Of a DNA stretch of 64,000 nt, positions 42,007 to 51,097 are shown piece after piece. Below the pieces are notes generated by a model, which was given only the letters and a program-made list of their open reading frames with translations, was not told the origin of the DNA and searched no databases. The stretch covers positions 279,717 through 343,716 of the forward strand of contig MVIG01000006.1 in the NCBI GenBank assembly GCA_002086835.1. Direction: 5' to 3'. The translations under genes and the position numbers were made by a program. Numbering within the stretch: the stretch's first letter is position 1; every line of letters begins with the position of its first letter. The DNA comes from Mycolicibacterium porcinum. GTDB taxonomy: Bacteria > Actinomycetota > Actinomycetes > Mycobacteriales > Mycobacteriaceae.

Positions 42007-42084
42007 CCGGGTCCCGGGTAGCGTCGATCGGGCTCGCCAACATCCCAACGAGGTCGGACCCGAGGCCCAACACACCACATCGAC

Positions 42085-43779
42085 ATGTCCCCAGCGCTGA
42101 ACGCCCGCACCCCCAGCAGTGTGCCCGCGCGTCCGGAGAATCCGTGGAACGCGCTGTGGGCCATGATGGTCGGCTTCTTCATGATCCTGGTCGACGCGAC
42201 GATCGTCGCGGTGGCCAACCCGACCATCATGGAGCAGCTCGGCGCCGACTACGACGGTGTGATCTGGGTGACCAGCGCATATCTGCTCGCCTACGCGGTG
42301 CCGCTGCTCGTCGCGGGCCGGCTGGGCGATGTGTACGGGCCGAAGAACCTCTATCTGGCCGGTCTGGCCGTGTTCACCGCGGCCTCGCTGTGGTGCGGTC
42401 TGGCAGGCAGCATCGAGATGCTGATCGCCGCCCGGGTGGTGCAGGGCATCGGTGCGGCGTTGCTGACGCCCCAGACCTTGTCGACGATCACCCGCATCTT
42501 CCCGCCCGAACGGCGCGGCGTGGCGATGAGCGTGTGGGGCGCCACCGCCGGGGTGGCCACGTTGGTCGGGCCGCTGGCCGGTGGCGTCCTCGTCGGGGGA
42601 CTGGGCTGGCAGTGGATCTTCTTCGTCAACGTGCCGATCGGAATTGTGGGTCTGGCGCTGGCGGTGTGGCTGGTCCCGGTGTTGCCCACCCAGCCGCACC
42701 GGTTCGACGTGCTGGGCGTTGTGCTGTCCGGCATCGGCATGTTCCTGATCGTGTTCGCGCTGCAGGAGGGCCAGTCGCGGGATTGGGCGCCGTGGGTGTG
42801 GGCCACTGGCGCGGTCGGCATCGCGGTGATGGTGGCGTTCGTGTGCTGGCAGGCGGTCAACACCGCCGAGCCGTTGATCCCGCTGCGGATCTTCAAAGAC
42901 CGCGACTTCAGTCTGGCCAACCTGGGTGTCGCGACGATCGGCTTCGCGGTCACCGCGATGATCCTGCCGTTGATGTTCTACGCCCAGACGGTGTGCGGGC
43001 TGTCGCCGATCCGCGCGGCCCTGTTGACGGCTCCGACCGCGATCGCCAGCGGCGTGCTGGCTCCGGTGGTGGGCCGCATCGTCGACCGGGCCCATCCGAC
43101 GCCGGTGATCGGGTTCGGTTTCTCGGCCATGGCGATCGGCTTGACCTGGCTGGCGTTCGAGATGAGCCCGACGACGCCGATCTGGCGGCTGCTGCTGCCG
43201 CAGGTGGTGATGGGCATCGGGATGGCGTTCATCTGGTCCCCGCTGGCGGCCACCGCGACGCGCAACCTGCCGCCGGATCTGGCCGGGGCCGGCTCCGGGG
43301 TGTACAACGCCACCCGCCAGGTCGGGTCGGTGCTGGGCAGTGCGGGAATCGCGGCGTACATGACATCGCGGATCGGTGCCGAGATGCCGGGGGCGGCAGG
43401 TGCGGCGCCGCGCGGTGAGGGTGCGGTCGCCGAACTGCCGGAGTTCCTGCACGCCCCGTTCGCCGCGGCGATGTCGCAGGCGATGCTGCTGCCCGCGTTC
43501 GTCGCGCTGTTCGGTGTGGTGGCCGCGTTGTTCCTGCTCGGTTTCGATGCCGAGCCCACGTACGCGCCGAATCCGGAGCCGTACCTGGATCCCCGGGACG
43601 ACGATGACGACGACTACGTCGAGTTCACCGTGAGCCATCACATCGACGGCGATGGCGATGGCAGCGCGGTGGACGCCGAGGCGGTGACTGAATCATTGCG
43701 GGCGCTGCCGCTGGCCGAGGATCCGACGGAGAAGTGGGAGAACCTCTACGCCGAGTTCATGGCCGATCGCGACGATTGA
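42085..43779 (+). CDS. DHA2-family (14-helix) drug MFS transporter (Rv1250 type)
   Basis: 564 residues, about 14 membrane helices. [60 protein letters not shown] and [20 protein letters not shown] are DHA2 signatures. The last 75 residues form an acidic cytoplasmic tail with [13 protein letters not shown]. The homologue in M. tuberculosis (Rv1250) is similar in length. No clear ribosome-binding site is seen before the ATG. Its 3' end overlaps the convergent oxidase gene by 23 bases. Confidence 0.9.
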   Translation: MSPALNARTPSSVPARPENPWNALWAMMVGFFMILVDATIVAVANPTIMEQLGADYDGVIWVTSAYLLAYAVPLLVAGRLGDVYGPKNLYLAGLAVFTAASLWCGLAGSIEMLIAARVVQGIGAALLTPQTLSTITRIFPPERRGVAMSVWGATAGVATLVGPLAGGVLVGGLGWQWIFFVNVPIGIVGLALAVWLVPVLPTQPHRFDVLGVVLSGIGMFLIVFALQEGQSRDWAPWVWATGAVGIAVMVAFVCWQAVNTAEPLIPLRIFKDRDFSLANLGVATIGFAVTAMILPLMFYAQTVCGLSPIRAALLTAPTAIASGVLAPVVGRIVDRAHPTPVIGFGFSAMAIGLTWLAFEMSPTTPIWRLLLPQVVMGIGMAFIWSPLAATATRNLPPDLAGAGSGVYNATRQVGSVLGSAGIAAYMTSRIGAEMPGAAGAAPRGEGAVAELPEFLHAPFAAAMSQAMLLPAFVALFGVVAALFLLGFDAEPTYAPNPEPYLDPRDDDDDDYVEFTVSHHIDGDGDGSAVDAEAVTESLRALPLAEDPTEKWENLYAEFMADRDD

Positions 43780-45127
43780 ACAGCACGGCGCGGTTGAGGT
43801 AGTCGCCGGGATCGAAGGCGGCCTTGACCATCCGCATGGCGGCGATGTCGGCCTCGGTGCGTGACATCGCCACGTAGTCGCGCTTGCGTGAGCCGACGCC
43901 GTGTTCGGAGCTGACGTTGCCGCCGCAGTCGGCGATCAGCGTCATCATCGCGGTGTACAGCTCTGATTCGGCGTCGGTGGAGCAGCGGAGCACGTTCAGG
44001 TGCAGATTGCCCTCGCCGATGTGGCCGAACAGCACCGGGATCGCTTGTGGCGCAAGGCCGGCGATCAGTTGAGCGGATGAGTCGGCGAACTCCCGGATCG
44101 CCGACAGCGGTAGCGACACATCGAATTTCAGTGGCGGCCCGAACAATCCGAGCACCTCGGCCACCGACTCACGTACCTGCCACAGCCGCTGCTGGGCGGT
44201 TGCGTCGACGCCGACGGCGGGCTCGCCGCACAGGTCGGCGCCGTCCAGTGCGTCGGCCAGGCGTTCGGTCTGGTCGCTGTCGCCGGCGAGTTCGATCAGC
44301 AGTTGCCAGGCGCCGTCGACCGGGGCGCTCACGCCGAGGTGCTCGGCGGTCAGCGCGCTGGCCCGGGCGTCGATCAACTCCAGGGCGGCGATGCCGTCGA
44401 GGTCCCGGAACACCCGGCCGGCGCCGACCAGTGCATCGAGATCGGCGAATCCGCAGATGGCCGTGACCCGATGGCTGGGGGCGGCGGGGTGCAGGCGCAG
44501 GTCCAGCGCGGTGATCACGCCCAGCGTGCCCTCCGCGCCGACGAACAGGGCGGCCAGGTCGTAGCCGGTGTTGTCGCGGCGTACCCTGCTGTGCCGGTGC
44601 ACCACCGATCCGTCGGGCAGCGCGATGTCCAGGCCCAGCACCTGTTCGCCCATGTTGCCGTAGCGCACCGTGCGCAGGCCTCCGGCGTTGGTGGAGGCCA
44701 TCCCGCCGACCGTGGCTGATTCCCGGGCGGCCAGGTCCACCCCGAAGACCAGGCCGGCCGCCGTCGCGGCGCGCTGCACGGCGGCCAGAGGAGTTCCGGC
44801 GCCGACGCTGACCCGGCGCTCGACGGTGTCGACCGCACCGATCTCGTTCAGTCGCTCGGTGGACAACAGGATGTCGTCGTTCTCGGGGACCGTCCCGGCC
44901 ACCAGGGAGGTGCGACCGCCCTGCACCGTGACACACGCTCCGGCGTCGCGGCAGGCCCGCAGCACCGCGGCGACTTCGTCGGCGTTGCCGGGCCGGACCA
45001 GCGCCGTCGCCTGCCCGCGGTAACGGCCGGTGTGGTCGACGCAGCGGCCGTCCAGCACGTCGGGATCGGTGGTGACGTAACCGGCACCGACGATCCCGGC
45101 AAGCGTTTCGGTAAGCGTTTCAGTCAC
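43757..45127 (-). CDS. FAD-linked 2-hydroxyacid oxidase/dehydrogenase (GlcD/D2HGDH group)
   Basis: 456 residues. The FAD_binding_4 domain has [31 protein letters not shown] and [20 protein letters not shown]. The C-terminal FAD-oxidase domain ends with [20 protein letters not shown] and [10 protein letters not shown]. The family oxidises D-2-hydroxyacids such as D-lactate, glycolate or D-2-hydroxyglutarate. A diverged paralogue lies at 56684. The start overlaps the stop of the upstream nuclease-helicase gene by 8 bases, an odd pairing that suggests co-translation. Confidence 0.85.
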   Translation of the reverse strand: MTETLTETLAGIVGAGYVTTDPDVLDGRCVDHTGRYRGQATALVRPGNADEVAAVLRACRDAGACVTVQGGRTSLVAGTVPENDDILLSTERLNEIGAVDTVERRVSVGAGTPLAAVQRAATAAGLVFGVDLAARESATVGGMASTNAGGLRTVRYGNMGEQVLGLDIALPDGSVVHRHSRVRRDNTGYDLAALFVGAEGTLGVITALDLRLHPAAPSHRVTAICGFADLDALVGAGRVFRDLDGIAALELIDARASALTAEHLGVSAPVDGAWQLLIELAGDSDQTERLADALDGADLCGEPAVGVDATAQQRLWQVRESVAEVLGLFGPPLKFDVSLPLSAIREFADSSAQLIAGLAPQAIPVLFGHIGEGNLHLNVLRCSTDAESELYTAMMTLIADCGGNVSSEHGVGSRKRDYVAMSRTEADIAAMRMVKAAFDPGDYLNRAVLFNRRDRP

Positions 45128-48100
45128 CGGTTGGGTGTACCACAGGATCGGTCAGGGCCAGGAATGCGCCGAGCGCGATCAGGCTGTTCGGCTGGCCAGG
45201 CAGATAGTCGGTGAGCTGGGGTGAGCGCACGATGTACGCGACGTACTTGGCCCGGCTGATCGCCACGTTGAGCCGGTTGCGGTTCAGCAGGAACCCGATC
45301 CCGCGGGGCACGTCGGCGGCCGAGGACGCCGTCATCGACACGAACACCACGGGCGCCTGCCTGCCCTGGAACTTGTCCACCGTGCCGGCCTGCACGTCGG
45401 TCAGGCCTGCCGCGTCGAGAGCTCGGCGCACTGTGGTCACCTGGGCGTTGTAGGGGGTCACCACCAGGAAGTGCTCCTGGCTCAGCGGGGTGCTGCCGTG
45501 CTCGTCGGTCCAGGTGGTGCCGAGCAGGCCGGTGATGGCCGCGACGATGGCCCCGGCCTCCTCGGGACTGTCGGTCGAATTGCCCAGGTGCGGGACCTCG
45601 AGTACCCGGACGCCGGGCTCGACACTGTCGAGTTTTCTTGCGGCACTGACCTTTTCGTGTGACTGCAGCCGGCCGTCATAGGACAGTCGCGACACCGGGC
45701 CGCACACCGCCGGATGCATCCGGTACGAGCAGTCCAGGAAGTAGCCGCGGTCGGCCGGCAGTGTGTGCGCACCCTCGACCAGCCAGCCCAGTGCGGAATC
45801 GTCGACCGGTGCCGGGTGGGTGCCCTGGCAGACCTGGGGCAATTGCTGCGGATCGCCCAGGAGTAGCAGGTTGCGGGCGGCCGGGGCCACCGCGATGGTA
45901 TTCGCCAGGTTGAACTGGCCGGCCTCTTCGATCACCAGCAGGTCGAGGCAACGGCGCGGGACCCGCGACTCGTTCGCGAAATCCCATGCGGTGCCGCCGA
46001 TCACGCAGCCGGGATGGTCTGCGACGAACGAGGCGTAGGCATTCTCGCTGATCGCCGTCCACCGAGGGTCGTCGCCTCTGCGTTTCTTGGCCACCCGCTC
46101 CGCGTCCACCCCCGCGTCGAGGACTTGATCCAACAGGTGCTCGATCACCGCGTGTGACTGGGCGACGATGCCGATGCGCCAACGGTGTTCGTTGGCCAGG
46201 CGGGCGATGATCTGCGCCGAGGTGTGGGTCTTGCCGGTGCCGGGCGGGCCGTGCACCGCGATGTATGAGCAGTCCAGATCCAGCAGGGCCGCCGTGATGT
46301 CGGCCGCGGTCTCACCGCTGCGGGGCAGTGGCCGGCCGCTGACGGTGCGCGGCGGACGCCGCAGCAGCACGTCGGTCACCGCGTCGGCGGGCAGTGCCGG
46401 CAGACCGGCGGACACCGTGGCCGCGGTGCTGTCGATGGACACCTGCAGGGGCCGGGTGTTGATCGGTGGGCCCGGGGTCAGCGCGAACGGCACCTGGGTG
46501 AAGGTGTCACCGTCCTTGGGCTGGCGTTCGGTGATCAGTACCTGGGTGGGCGCGTCCGGGTTGTCGCAGCCGATGACCGTGGCGCTGCCGAAGCCGCGGC
46601 GATCCGGGTCGTCGGACAGACCGGCGGGCGCCGGTGGGGTGTACAGCGCGTAGACCTCTGTCCCCAGCTCTCCTGCGTCGATGGCGCCGGACAACTGGAC
46701 CTGTCGCTGCGGTTTGCGGGCCCGCGGCGGGGTGTGCCAGTCGGTGACGACCCGGGCCTGTTCGGCGACGAAAACGCCTGTGCTGTCGGCCCATTCGTCG
46801 ACCGGATTGTTGAGCCGGTCGAAGTGGCCCCACCAGAACGGTTTGTCCTCCCGCTTGTGGAATCCGCGGGCCGCGGCGATGAGCGCCACCGCCTGCTGCT
46901 CGGGGGTTCGCGGTTCGACTCCGTCGCCGGCGAAGCGCAGCAGCTTGCGGTCGACGGCGTCGGCCTTCTCGATCGGTGCCCCGTCGCGCACCGGTTGCGG
47001 GCCGCGTGGCGGCACCTCGGCTTCGAACGCCCGGTTGATCAGCCAGTCCCGCAGCCGGTGGGTCGACCGGCAGTCGTAGCGGTTGTAGTCCTCGATCTCT
47101 TTGAGCACGGTGGCAGCCTCGTCGTGGTGACCGGCCTCGCGCAGGGCGCAGTAGCGGGCGTACTCGGTGATCGAATCGGTGGCCTTGGTGACCTCGCCGT
47201 CGCGCAGCTCGTTGCCCATGTACAGCGGTTCCAGCGATTTGATGCTGTAGTTCTCGGTCCCGACACGAATGCTCTTGCGGACCAACGGAAGCAGATCGAC
47301 GAGGATGCCGTTGCGCAGTAGGTCGTCGACGTCGTTCTCGCCCACCCCGTAGCGGCCGGCCAGGCGCAGCAGGGTGCTGCGCTCATACGGCGCGTAGTGG
47401 TAGATGTGCATCTTGGGAAAACGCTTGCGCCGCTTGCGGACCAGATCCAGGAAGTCGATGAGGACCTGGCGTTCGCTGGCCCGGTCGTGTGCCCACAATG
47501 CCTGGAAGTTCCCCTCCGCGCCGAGGACACCCCACAGGTATTCCAGGCCCCAGTCCTGGCCGTTGGCCGTCCACAACGGGTCGCCTTCGTAGTCGAAGAA
47601 CAGATCGCCCTTGTCCGGATCCGGCAGCAGCATCAGCGGTTGCGGATCGACGACTTCATAGGGCGGCTTGCCCTCTGGGCGCGGTGCCACCTGCAGACGG
47701 GCCTGTCCCCGCAGCGCGGTCAGTGCGCGCTGGGCCAACCCGGGCACCGCCTCGGTGCGGGCGGCCAGTTGGCGGGTGGTGGTGACACCGGCCTCGATGA
47801 GCCGGGCGCGCTGGCTGGCCCGCATTCCGGCCACCAGGAACAGGTCGTCGGTGGCGCGGATCTGCTGATCGCATTCACCGCACCCGAAGCACGCTCGCAC
47901 CGTGTCGTCGGACCAGTGCACGGCGCTGCCGCCGGCCAAGTGATCGTCGAGGAGCGCCTGGAGCGCGGCGCGCCGCGGCCGGTACACCGCCAGCAGTTCG
48001 TCGACGCGGTAGCTCGACATCGCGCCGTCGCCGAGCACCAGGTCGACCTCATCGGCGACCGGCACTCCGGCGGCCGACAGCACGTCGGCGTAGGCGGCCA

Positions 48101-48545
48101 GTTGGAGCAGAGCCTCCACCTTCACCGAGCGGGACAGCTTGGTGTCACGCAGGCGGTAGCGCTCGCCGTCCCAGATCAGGAAGTCGGCGAACCCCGCGAA
48201 CCGTCCGTCGAACATCGCGGCCTGATAGATCACCGGGTCGCGGCGTTGCACCGCCTCGAGGGTGGCGGTGGCCGCCGCCGACAGCCCGGCCGCCGTGTAG
48301 CTGGGCCGGCCGATCACCGTCACTTCAGAGTCTGCGCGAAGATCCTCAAGGTGGCGCTGCTCGTGATCGCCGCCGAGTTGTGCGGTGCGAGCCAGCAATT
48401 CGTCGTCGGACGACACCGCCGGGCCACGACCGAGCTGCGCGTCGAACGAGCGCAGCAGGGCGTACTCACAGCGGGCCGCCGCGGCCAGATCCGAGGCGCT
48501 GTAGATGACCGTCGGACCCGACGCGCTCTCGTCGGTGACGAACAC
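45120..48545 (-). CDS. TM0106-type RecB-like nuclease fused to SF1 helicase (Rv1251c type)
   Basis: About 1141 residues. The N-terminal RecB-like nuclease has DFLIWDGERYRLRDTKLSRS (PD-(D/E)XK-type core). Cys26 with Cys219, Cys222 and Cys225 (CFGCGEC) could hold an Fe-S cluster as in Cas4/AddB. The C-terminal AAA_11/AAA_12 helicase has Walker A GPPGTGKTHTS, the DEAD-like VIEEAGQF, and RDNPEx-type later motifs including VDKFQGRQAPVVFVSM and LNRNRLNVAISRAK. It probably acts in DNA or RNA processing. The GTG at 48545 matches Rv1251c and lies 6 bases after a TACAGT -10. Confidence 0.9.
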   Translation of the reverse strand: MFVTDESASGPTVIYSASDLAAAARCEYALLRSFDAQLGRGPAVSSDDELLARTAQLGGDHEQRHLEDLRADSEVTVIGRPSYTAAGLSAAATATLEAVQRRDPVIYQAAMFDGRFAGFADFLIWDGERYRLRDTKLSRSVKVEALLQLAAYADVLSAAGVPVADEVDLVLGDGAMSSYRVDELLAVYRPRRAALQALLDDHLAGGSAVHWSDDTVRACFGCGECDQQIRATDDLFLVAGMRASQRARLIEAGVTTTRQLAARTEAVPGLAQRALTALRGQARLQVAPRPEGKPPYEVVDPQPLMLLPDPDKGDLFFDYEGDPLWTANGQDWGLEYLWGVLGAEGNFQALWAHDRASERQVLIDFLDLVRKRRKRFPKMHIYHYAPYERSTLLRLAGRYGVGENDVDDLLRNGILVDLLPLVRKSIRVGTENYSIKSLEPLYMGNELRDGEVTKATDSITEYARYCALREAGHHDEAATVLKEIEDYNRYDCRSTHRLRDWLINRAFEAEVPPRGPQPVRDGAPIEKADAVDRKLLRFAGDGVEPRTPEQQAVALIAAARGFHKREDKPFWWGHFDRLNNPVDEWADSTGVFVAEQARVVTDWHTPPRARKPQRQVQLSGAIDAGELGTEVYALYTPPAPAGLSDDPDRRGFGSATVIGCDNPDAPTQVLITERQPKDGDTFTQVPFALTPGPPINTRPLQVSIDSTAATVSAGLPALPADAVTDVLLRRPPRTVSGRPLPRSGETAADITAALLDLDCSYIAVHGPPGTGKTHTSAQIIARLANEHRWRIGIVAQSHAVIEHLLDQVLDAGVDAERVAKKRRGDDPRWTAISENAYASFVADHPGCVIGGTAWDFANESRVPRRCLDLLVIEEAGQFNLANTIAVAPAARNLLLLGDPQQLPQVCQGTHPAPVDDSALGWLVEGAHTLPADRGYFLDCSYRMHPAVCGPVSRLSYDGRLQSHEKVSAARKLDSVEPGVRVLEVPHLGNSTDSPEEAGAIVAAITGLLGTTWTDEHGSTPLSQEHFLVVTPYNAQVTTVRRALDAAGLTDVQAGTVDKFQGRQAPVVFVSMTASSAADVPRGIGFLLNRNRLNVAISRAKYVAYIVRSPQLTDYLPGQPNSLIALGAFLALTDPVVHPTGD

Positions 48546-48551
48546 GCTGCC

Positions 48552-48557
48552 ACTGTA
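48552..48557 (-). promoter_or_regulatory. -10 of leaderless nuclease-helicase promoter
   Basis: TACAGT on the minus strand, 6 bases before the GTG at 48545. Confidence 0.5.
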
Positions 48558-48587
48558 GGTGACGGCACCGACACTCTGGTTCTCTCG

Positions 48588-48676
48588 CGCGAAACAGCGT
48601 GTGCGGTTGCTATGCCGCGAGCGTGAAGCCAGGGCTGCCAAGGCGCCGACTCAGCGACCATGACTGCTGTTTCGCG
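48588..48676. repeat. Spaced 11-bp inverted repeat upstream of the nuclease-helicase
   Basis: CGCGAAACAGC (48588-48598) and GCTGTTTCGCG (48666-48676) are exact reverse complements separated by 67 bases. The right arm lies 12 bases from the lprE stop, the left arm 43 bases from the helicase start. It may be a large stem or a pair of regulatory half-sites. Confidence 0.5.
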
Positions 48677-48688
48677 GCAAGACGGCGC

Positions 48689-49252
48689 TCAGCTGGTGTT
48701 GCCCATCAACTCCACACCGCCGCCGTTCCAGCGGAACTTCACCGTGCTGGACAGTCCGTGGAACCCGCCGGAGTACTGCAGCGCGACGGTGTCTCCGGTG
48801 CTGGCTGTCTTGTCGATGCCGTTGAAGCCGTAGGTGTCGGGCACACCGGTGGGGATGAACTTGCCGAGATGGAACAGCACGGCCCGGGTGTTGGGGTGGT
48901 CGGAGTTGGTGTTGGCCTTGACGATCACTGCCGACAGCTGAGCGCACTCGTTGTAGTTGCCCGCCAACGGCTCCGGGCTCCAGGCCTGGTTGCTACGTGG
49001 GTCACGGGGCAGCTCGGAGACGGCCTTGCTGATCTCGGGGGCGGCCAGGTTGACCGCGCAGGGATCGGCCTGCGGTGGCGGCGGCGAAGGGGCCGCCTTC
49101 GCGGCCGGTGTGGACACCGAGGTCGGGGCCGGCGCGGGTCCCGCGTCCGGAGTTTTGGAGACCGTGGAGTCACCCGATCCGCACCCCGTGAGCGTGAGCG
49201 CGGCCGCCAAGACGACGCCGGGGGCCATGGCGAACATTGCGACCCGTTTCAC
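48689..49252 (-). CDS. lprE: Lipoprotein LprE
   Basis: 187 residues. The signal peptide ends in lipobox LTGC with Cys24. A Pro/Ala linker (PAPAPTSVSTPAAKAAPSPPPP, shown in part) follows, then a globular LppP/LprE-type domain with GNYNECAQLSAVIVKANTNS and AVLFHLGKFIPTGVPDTYGF. Orthologue of Rv1252c. The role is unknown; it is surface-exposed. The GTG at 49252 lies 8 bases after a TAGGTT -10 (minus strand 49266-49261). Divergent from deaD. Confidence 0.88.
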   Translation of the reverse strand: MKRVAMFAMAPGVVLAAALTLTGCGSGDSTVSKTPDAGPAPAPTSVSTPAAKAAPSPPPPQADPCAVNLAAPEISKAVSELPRDPRSNQAWSPEPLAGNYNECAQLSAVIVKANTNSDHPNTRAVLFHLGKFIPTGVPDTYGFNGIDKTASTGDTVALQYSGGFHGLSSTVKFRWNGGGVELMGNTS

Positions 49253-49324
49253 AGTTGGGCAACCTACCGCGCTCCCGTGGCGGGTTTGTGCAGGCGCGCG
49301 GCCGGGATTCCTGTCGATTGGCAC

Positions 49325-49330
49325 TAGACT
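49325..49330 (+). promoter_or_regulatory. -10 of deaD promoter
   Basis: TAGACT, then 9 bases, then the deaD ATG at 49340. The transcript would have at most a few untranslated bases. Confidence 0.45.
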
Positions 49331-49339
49331 TCTGAACCG

Positions 49340-51097
49340 ATGACCTCGCCAGACCCGGATTCGGGGGAGACCGCCCCAACGTTTGCCGACCTGCAGATTC
49401 ACCCTGCGGTGCTGAAGGCAGTCACTGAAGTCGGCTACGAATCGCCTTCGGCGATCCAGGCCGCCACCATCCCGGCCATGCTCGCGGGCTCCGATGTGGT
49501 CGGGCTCGCCCAGACCGGTACCGGCAAGACCGCGGCGTTCGCCATCCCGATCCTGTCCAAGATCGACACCACCAGCCGCAACACCCAGGCGCTGGTGCTG
49601 GCACCGACTCGTGAGCTGGCACTGCAGGTCGCGGAGGCCTTCGGCCGCTACGGCGCGCACCTGCCCGCGATCAACGTGCTGCCGATCTACGGCGGCGCGT
49701 CCTACACCGTGCAGCTGTCCGGACTGCGGCGCGGTGCGCAGGTGGTGGTGGGCACGCCTGGTCGCGTGATCGATCACCTCGAGCGCGGCACGCTGGACCT
49801 GTCGAACCTGGACTACCTGGTGCTCGACGAGGCCGACGAGATGCTCACCATGGGCTTCGCCGAAGAGGTCGAGCGGATCCTCGCCGACACCCCCGAGTAC
49901 AAGCAGGTGGCGTTGTTCTCGGCGACCATGCCGCCGGCGATCCGCAAGATCACCTCGAAATATCTGCACGACCCGGTTGAGGTCACGGTCAAGGCCAAGA
50001 CCGCCACCGCCGAGAACATCACGCAGCGGTTCATCCAGGTGGCCGGTGCGCGCAAGTTGGATGCGCTGACGCGGGTGCTCGAGGTCGAGGAGGGCGACGC
50101 GATGATCGTGTTCGTCCGCACCAAGCAGGCCACCGAGGAGGTCGCCGAGCGGCTGAAGTCTCGCGGTTTCGCGGCCGCCGCCATCAACGGCGACATCAAT
50201 CAGGCCCAGCGCGAACGCACGATCAGCGCGCTCAAGGACGGCACCATCGACATCCTGATCGCCACCGATGTGGCCGCGCGTGGTCTGGACGTCGAGCGCA
50301 TCTCCCACGTCGTCAACTACGACATCCCGCACGACACCGAGTCCTACGTGCATCGCATCGGCCGTACGGGCCGGGCCGGTCGTTCCGGGCATGCCCTGCT
50401 GTTCGTCACCCCGCGCGAACGCCACCTGCTCAAGTCGATCGAGAAGCACACCCGGTCGAAGGTCATCGAGGCCGAGCTGCCGAGCGTCGATGACGTCAAC
50501 GCACAGCGGGTCGCGAAGTTCCGTGACTCGATCACCGACTCGCTCAACGCCGACGGTCTGGAGTTGTTCCGCAGGCTGATCGAGGACTACGAGCGCGAGA
50601 ACGATGTGCCGATGGCAGACATCGCCGCGGCGCTCGCCCTGCAGTCGCGCAACGGCGAAGAGTTCCTGATGACCGAGCCGCCGCCGGAGAAGCGGCGCGA
50701 GCGTGACGACCGGGGCGAGCGGCCGGTGCGCAAGGAGCGCCCGCCGCGCGAGGGCCTGGCGACCTACCGGATCTCGGTGGGCAAGCGGCACAAGGTGGGT
50801 CCCGGCCACATCGTGGGCGCTATCGCCAACGAGGGCGGCCTGCACCGCAACGAGTTCGGCCACATCACCATTCGCGGGGACTACTCGTTGGTGGAGTTGC
50901 CGGAGAAGCTGTCCAGCAAGACGCTCAAGGCACTGGAGAACACCCGGATCTCGGGCATGCTGATCAATCTGGAGCGCGAGCGTGGTGAGCGCGCCGACCG
51001 GGGTGACCGTGGGCCGCGCCGTGAGTACAAGGGCCGTTCCGAGTACAAGGGCCGATCCGACAACCGCTCGGGGAAGCCGCACCGGAAGACCAAGTGA
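49340..51097 (+). CDS. deaD: DEAD-box RNA helicase
   Basis: 585 residues. The Q motif is near 35-41, Walker A AQTGTGKT at 57-64, DEAD at 163-166, SAT in LFSATMPP, and HRIGRTGR closes the helicase core. A DbpA-type RNA-binding domain (residues about 470-545, TYRISVGKRHKVGPGHIVGA) follows, then a basic tail with repeats of EYKGRS. It probably unwinds RNA in ribosome assembly and mRNA decay (Rv1253 orthologue). The acyltransferase gene overlaps its stop by 4 bases. Confidence 0.94.
   Translation: MTSPDPDSGETAPTFADLQIHPAVLKAVTEVGYESPSAIQAATIPAMLAGSDVVGLAQTGTGKTAAFAIPILSKIDTTSRNTQALVLAPTRELALQVAEAFGRYGAHLPAINVLPIYGGASYTVQLSGLRRGAQVVVGTPGRVIDHLERGTLDLSNLDYLVLDEADEMLTMGFAEEVERILADTPEYKQVALFSATMPPAIRKITSKYLHDPVEVTVKAKTATAENITQRFIQVAGARKLDALTRVLEVEEGDAMIVFVRTKQATEEVAERLKSRGFAAAAINGDINQAQRERTISALKDGTIDILIATDVAARGLDVERISHVVNYDIPHDTESYVHRIGRTGRAGRSGHALLFVTPRERHLLKSIEKHTRSKVIEAELPSVDDVNAQRVAKFRDSITDSLNADGLELFRRLIEDYERENDVPMADIAAALALQSRNGEEFLMTEPPPEKRRERDDRGERPVRKERPPREGLATYRISVGKRHKVGPGHIVGAIANEGGLHRNEFGHITIRGDYSLVELPEKLSSKTLKALENTRISGMLINLERERGERADRGDRGPRREYKGRSEYKGRSDNRSGKPHRKTK
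51023..51058 (+). repeat. Tandem 18-bp repeat in deaD tail
   Basis: GAGTACAAGGGCCGTTCC is followed directly by GAGTACAAGGGCCGATCC, differing by one base. It encodes two copies of EYKGRS in the basic C-terminal tail. Confidence 0.8.

Noticed and set aside
41578-43641. 687-codon open frame on the minus strand across both MFS genes
   Set aside because: Shadow of GC-rich coding on the plus strand; the composition is dominated by Arg, Gln, His and Gly with no domain, and the plus-strand genes have clear MFS motifs.
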